The notes under the pieces: model-generated
What the model saw: only the letters and a program-made list of their open reading frames with translations
What the model was told of the DNA's origin: nothing
Database searches by the model: none
Shown: one piece after another, positions 15,311 through 18,062 of the stretch
Numbering within the stretch: position 1 is the stretch's first letter
How the letters are laid out: the number at the start of each line of letters is the position of its first letter
Translations under genes and position numbers: made by a program
Assembly: GCA_030592565.1 (NCBI GenBank)
Contig: JAUVIX010000024.1
Coordinates: 1-18,062, forward strand
Direction: 5' to 3'
Length of the DNA: 18,062 nucleotides
Source: Chlorobiota bacterium
Lineage (GTDB): Bacteria; Bacteroidota; Bacteroidia; Bacteroidales; JAADJA01

Positions 15311-17416
15311 ATGAGAACAATCAGGTTTAAACCTCTTTTCTACAGCCCATATTTTCTATCCGTTATTTTTTGGATAGCGATTTTATTTGCTTTGCCTGAT
15401 ATGTTTTCCAAATATAAAATAGAACCGGTCAAACAGGGAAAAACAGGGAACATTGATGAAATAATTTACTTTAACGATCTGGATGGAGATGGGAACAGTG
15501 AGAAGATACTTTCATTTATTTCCGGCCAGGATCATTATTGTATCCAGGTGTTTGACCACGAGGGAGGCCTTATTGACCAATGGAATTTTACTAATAAGCT
15601 GCCAGGCAGATGTGAACGTCTCATTGCAGGGGATTATGACGGTGATGGCCAAAAAGAGATATATACACTCTCTCAAAAACAGGATTCTCTTTTTTTATAT
15701 GGGATAATACCTGTTGAAGATGGTGAATATATAATTAAACGAAGGTTCATTACTCTACTGAATAGTGTTGACAATAAGATTGAATATTCAATAAATGATT
15801 TTAACTTAATTGATTTGAATAATGACTCCTTAAAGGAATTGGTATTTGGAATACATAGTGGCTCTTCTCTCCAACCACGGTCAATCTGCATTTATCGTAT
15901 TGATGAAGATTCTCTAATAATGACTCCTACAAGTGCGTCCATTATCGGGCACATTAAATTTATTGATTTGGATGAAGACGGCTATCCTGAGATTATCGGC
16001 ACTATTGGTGCTGCTGGAAACATACGTGCTTCAGCAGGAATACCATATTCCGATTACAGTACCTGGTTAATGGTATTTGACCATAAACTGAATTATCTGT
16101 TTGACCCAATAGAATTCCCGGGCTTTCATTCACTTTTAACTGTTCAACCTTATAAAAACAATGGTGTAAACACTATTCTTGCTCTCTATTCACACTCTGG
16201 TTCAAAAAATAATTACCCGATTCTTTCACTATATAATCACAAAGGAGAAGTAATTGCTCAAAACAGATTTCCCAAAACAGCAAAATATCAAACTTATTTG
16301 TTAAAGGAAAATGAAGATAGTTATTGGATAATCAATGATCATGGAGTGATGAGTAAAATTGATAAAAACCTACAGGTAGTAAAAACTCTTGATTTTAAAA
16401 CCGAAATATCTCCACGCCCTATGATATTGGATCTTGACGGAGATGCAAAGCCTGAATATCTATTTATGAAAAAGAATAGTCAGAATGCAATAGTTTTCAG
16501 AGAGGGATTTACTTTTCCGGTTGAGTTTGAATTTACTGGCGGCCGTGGCCACTATTCACAATCTATCATTGAATCATCCACCGAAACCCCAAAGTTGTAT
16601 TTACAAAGGGGAGAGAACTTCACAATTTATCAATATGGATATAATATTTTTTATCTGCTAAGATACCCCGTTTATCTTGGGATATATCTGACCGTTCTAT
16701 TAGTTATTCTGTTAATCCGAAAACTACAACAAATGCAACTTCGGGATAAACTCCTGCTTCAAAATCAGATATCCGAACTTCAGTTAAAGACGATCAACAA
16801 CCAGTTAAACCCTCATTTTACACTTAATGCTTTTAACTCCATTGCCTCTTTGTTGAAAAAAGAGAAAGGTGATATTGCTTACAATTATTTTATCAAGTTT
16901 TCAAACCTTGTCAAATCCAATCTTTTATCGGCTGACCAGATTTCACGTACAATTGAAGAAGAATTAAATATGGTGAGGAACTACCTTGATATTCAAAAGC
17001 TGAGGTTTGAAGACCGGTTCATATATGATATTTCCATTAACGAAAATGTGGATACAAAGTGGAAGATTCCAAAGATGACCATTCAGAATTATATTGAAAA
17101 TGCGGTAAAGCATGGATTAAAAGATAAAAAGTCCGATGGGTTGCTTCAAATAGGTATTAACAGGAAAAATAATCACATATCCATTCATATTACTGACAAT
17201 GGCGTTGGACGAAAGAGAGCCTCAGAAACGAAAACCGACTCTACAGGTATGGGAATGATGGTTATGAACCACTATTTTACCCTGCTTAATAAATATAATT
17301 CCGTAAAAATTAAACAGGAAATTGTAGATTTGTATGATGAAAAAGGAAATCCGGCAGGAACTAAGGTTATTGTTGAGATTCCGATAAATATAAAGTATAA
17401 TGTAAGGCAGGTCTAA
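15311..17416 (+). CDS. LytS/YehU-type sensor histidine kinase with FG-GAP/VCBS-like propeller sensor
   Basis: A 701-residue inner-membrane kinase. Residues about 14-30 are an N-terminal membrane segment. Residues about 45-440 are a periplasmic sensor with at least five acidic calcium-loop repeats (DLDGDGNSE at 57, DYDGDGQKE at 108, DLNNDSLKE at 169, DLDEDGYPE at 219, DLDGDAKPE at 374), typical of FG-GAP/VCBS propeller blades. A second membrane segment (about 446-469) leads into a coiled coil and a His_kinase (LytS/YehU) domain: NNQLNPHFTLNAFNSI with phospho-acceptor His502, N-box IQNYIENAVKHGL (Asn597), G1 DNGVG (629-633) and G2 TGMGM (645-649). All kinase motifs are intact. It probably senses a polymer or surface state and phosphorylates the regulator encoded 232 bases downstream. 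The ligand is unknown. It ends in TAA. Confidence 0.9.
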   Translation: MRTIRFKPLFYSPYFLSVIFWIAILFALPDMFSKYKIEPVKQGKTGNIDEIIYFNDLDGDGNSEKILSFISGQDHYCIQVFDHEGGLIDQWNFTNKLPGRCERLIAGDYDGDGQKEIYTLSQKQDSLFLYGIIPVEDGEYIIKRRFITLLNSVDNKIEYSINDFNLIDLNNDSLKELVFGIHSGSSLQPRSICIYRIDEDSLIMTPTSASIIGHIKFIDLDEDGYPEIIGTIGAAGNIRASAGIPYSDYSTWLMVFDHKLNYLFDPIEFPGFHSLLTVQPYKNNGVNTILALYSHSGSKNNYPILSLYNHKGEVIAQNRFPKTAKYQTYLLKENEDSYWIINDHGVMSKIDKNLQVVKTLDFKTEISPRPMILDLDGDAKPEYLFMKKNSQNAIVFREGFTFPVEFEFTGGRGHYSQSIIESSTETPKLYLQRGENFTIYQYGYNIFYLLRYPVYLGIYLTVLLVILLIRKLQQMQLRDKLLLQNQISELQLKTINNQLNPHFTLNAFNSIASLLKKEKGDIAYNYFIKFSNLVKSNLLSADQISRTIEEELNMVRNYLDIQKLRFEDRFIYDISINENVDTKWKIPKMTIQNYIENAVKHGLKDKKSDGLLQIGINRKNNHISIHITDNGVGRKRASETKTDSTGMGMMVMNHYFTLLNKYNSVKIKQEIVDLYDEKGNPAGTKVIVEIPINIKYNVRQV

Positions 17417-17428
17417 ATACCAGAATAA

Positions 17429-17580
17429 CAAGGGAAATCACAAGTAACAAAATACAAATATCAAATAAATATCAAAACAGAAATATCAAAACTCAAAAAC
17501 CCGTGATAAGTGTTTAAATAAATGAAATTTTACAATTTGGTTATTATTTTTTATTTTTTGGAATTTGCTAATTAATAGAT
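17429..17580. repeat. A-rich/T-rich intergenic element between kinase and regulator
   Basis: The left part is A-rich with three copies of AATATCAAA (17457-17465, 17468-17476, 17482-17490). The right part (about 17526-17566) is T-rich and ends in TTTTGGAATTT (17556-17566), an 11-mer also present at 5770-5780. The A-rich-then-T-rich layout is the same as at 5687-5807. I see no reading frame in it. Confidence 0.4.
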
Positions 17581-17620
17581 ATTTAAGGAAAGCATGTAAT
17601 TAGTACTGGGAAGGCTTTTA

Positions 17621-17628
17621 TAGTTTTG
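17621..17628 (+). promoter_or_regulatory. Candidate -7 box for the response-regulator gene
   Basis: TAGTTTTG matches TAnnTTTG and lies 20 bases before the ATG at 17649. It suggests the regulator may also be transcribed independently of the kinase. No clear -33 element is visible. Confidence 0.35.
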
Positions 17629-17648
17629 ATTCACAATATTAAAAAAAT

Positions 17649-18062
17649 ATGTCAGATATATTCAAAGCAATAGTAATTGATGATGAAAAAGAATCCACAG
17701 ACCTTTTGGTGGACCTTCTGAAAGATTATTCTGAAATAGATATTCTTGAAAGCTATCAAAATCCACTGGAAGGAATTAAGGGTATTATACATTATAAACC
17801 CGACCTCCTTTTTCTTGACATTCAGATGCCGGAAAAAGATGGCTTTGATGTGTTACGCGAAATACGTGAATATGACCTCAACCCTGTTGTAATATTTATT
17901 ACAGGATATGATAAATTTGCCCTGCAAGCTATCAAGTTTGCCGCCTTCGACTACCTTATTAAACCTGTTGACCCAACGGAACTAAAAAGCACTATTGAAA
18001 AACTTAAAACCAATAATAAAGATGACCTCACAAGCCAGGTGAGTAAGCTACTGCACCATTTG
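17649..18062 (+). CDS. LytTR-type response regulator, receiver domain (3' partial)
   Basis: The first 138 codons are present; the gene runs past the window end. The translation starts MSDIFKAIVIDDEKE and forms a complete receiver domain: acidic pair Asp11-Asp12, phospho-acceptor Asp57 (LLFLDIQMP), Thr85 (FITG), aromatic Phe90 in the switch region and Lys105-Pro106 (YLIKPVDP). All key residues are canonical. A LytTR DNA-binding domain is expected next, because this receiver type and the LytS-type kinase upstream usually go together, but it is not in view. It is the likely partner of the propeller kinase, 232 bases downstream of it on the same strand. Confidence 0.92.
   Translation, partial: MSDIFKAIVIDDEKESTDLLVDLLKDYSEIDILESYQNPLEGIKGIIHYKPDLLFLDIQMPEKDGFDVLREIREYDLNPVVIFITGYDKFALQAIKFAAFDYLIKPVDPTELKSTIEKLKTNNKDDLTSQVSKLLHHL

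Noticed and set aside
15311..18062. Hybrid two-component system for glycan sensing (HTCS)
   Set aside because: The kinase has no receiver or AraC domain and no Y_Y_Y domain, and the regulator is a separate gene.

Overview
The window looks like chromosome from a Bacteroidota bacterium, probably in or near the Bacteroidales. The evidence is the AT-rich sequence, a type IX secretion (T9SS) C-terminal sorting domain on a large surface protein, a DUF2723 membrane protein, a TPR-type sensor kinase, almost no Shine-Dalgarno sites, and several matches to the Bacteroidetes -7 promoter box TAnnTTTG. TGA ends at least four intact genes, so the code is standard. I see no rRNA, tRNA, CRISPR array, transposase or phage gene.

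Layout. Bases 1-2558 (+) are the 3' part of a T9SS-exported, multidomain surface protein. After a 334-base gap that holds a long palindrome come three minus-strand genes: a small GNAT acetyltransferase, a DUF6146-like lipoprotein and a PKD-cyclophilin lipoprotein. A divergent, membrane-anchored alpha/beta hydrolase (4650-5654, +) follows. Bases 5655-6152 are non-coding and repeat-rich. From 14154 down to 6153 runs a tight minus-strand cluster: gpmI (glycolysis), a giant DUF2723 membrane protein, a TPR-PAS sensor histidine kinase and a receiver/HTH response regulator. The gaps are 36, 35 and 20 bases, which suggests one operon with a terminator hairpin at 5855-5889. On the plus strand follow a PPP-type phosphatase (14290-15006), a 304-base gap with a MITE-like inverted-repeat structure, a beta-propeller LytS-type sensor kinase (15311-17416) and the start of its receiver-domain partner, which runs off the window at 18062.

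The most notable observation is in the TPR-PAS kinase. Its reading frame is interrupted by one TGA exactly where the second glycine of the ATP-binding DTGIG motif should be. The frame then continues intact for 66 codons through the G2 box (GAGIGL) to a natural TAA, 20 bases before the regulator gene. This is a one-base nonsense change (or a sequence error) in an otherwise preserved kinase. The partner regulator also has an atypical receiver pocket.

The non-coding gaps are the other rewarding part. They hold a 19-bp-arm palindrome (2616-2674), a long A-rich/T-rich inverted repeat with a 21-bp direct repeat (5687-5807), a related A-rich/T-rich stretch inside the second two-component locus (17429-17580), and 17-bp inverted repeats 179 bases apart (15045-15223). 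These look like families of dispersed intergenic elements. I see no clear new defence or mobile system; most of the coding content is housekeeping, envelope and signalling.
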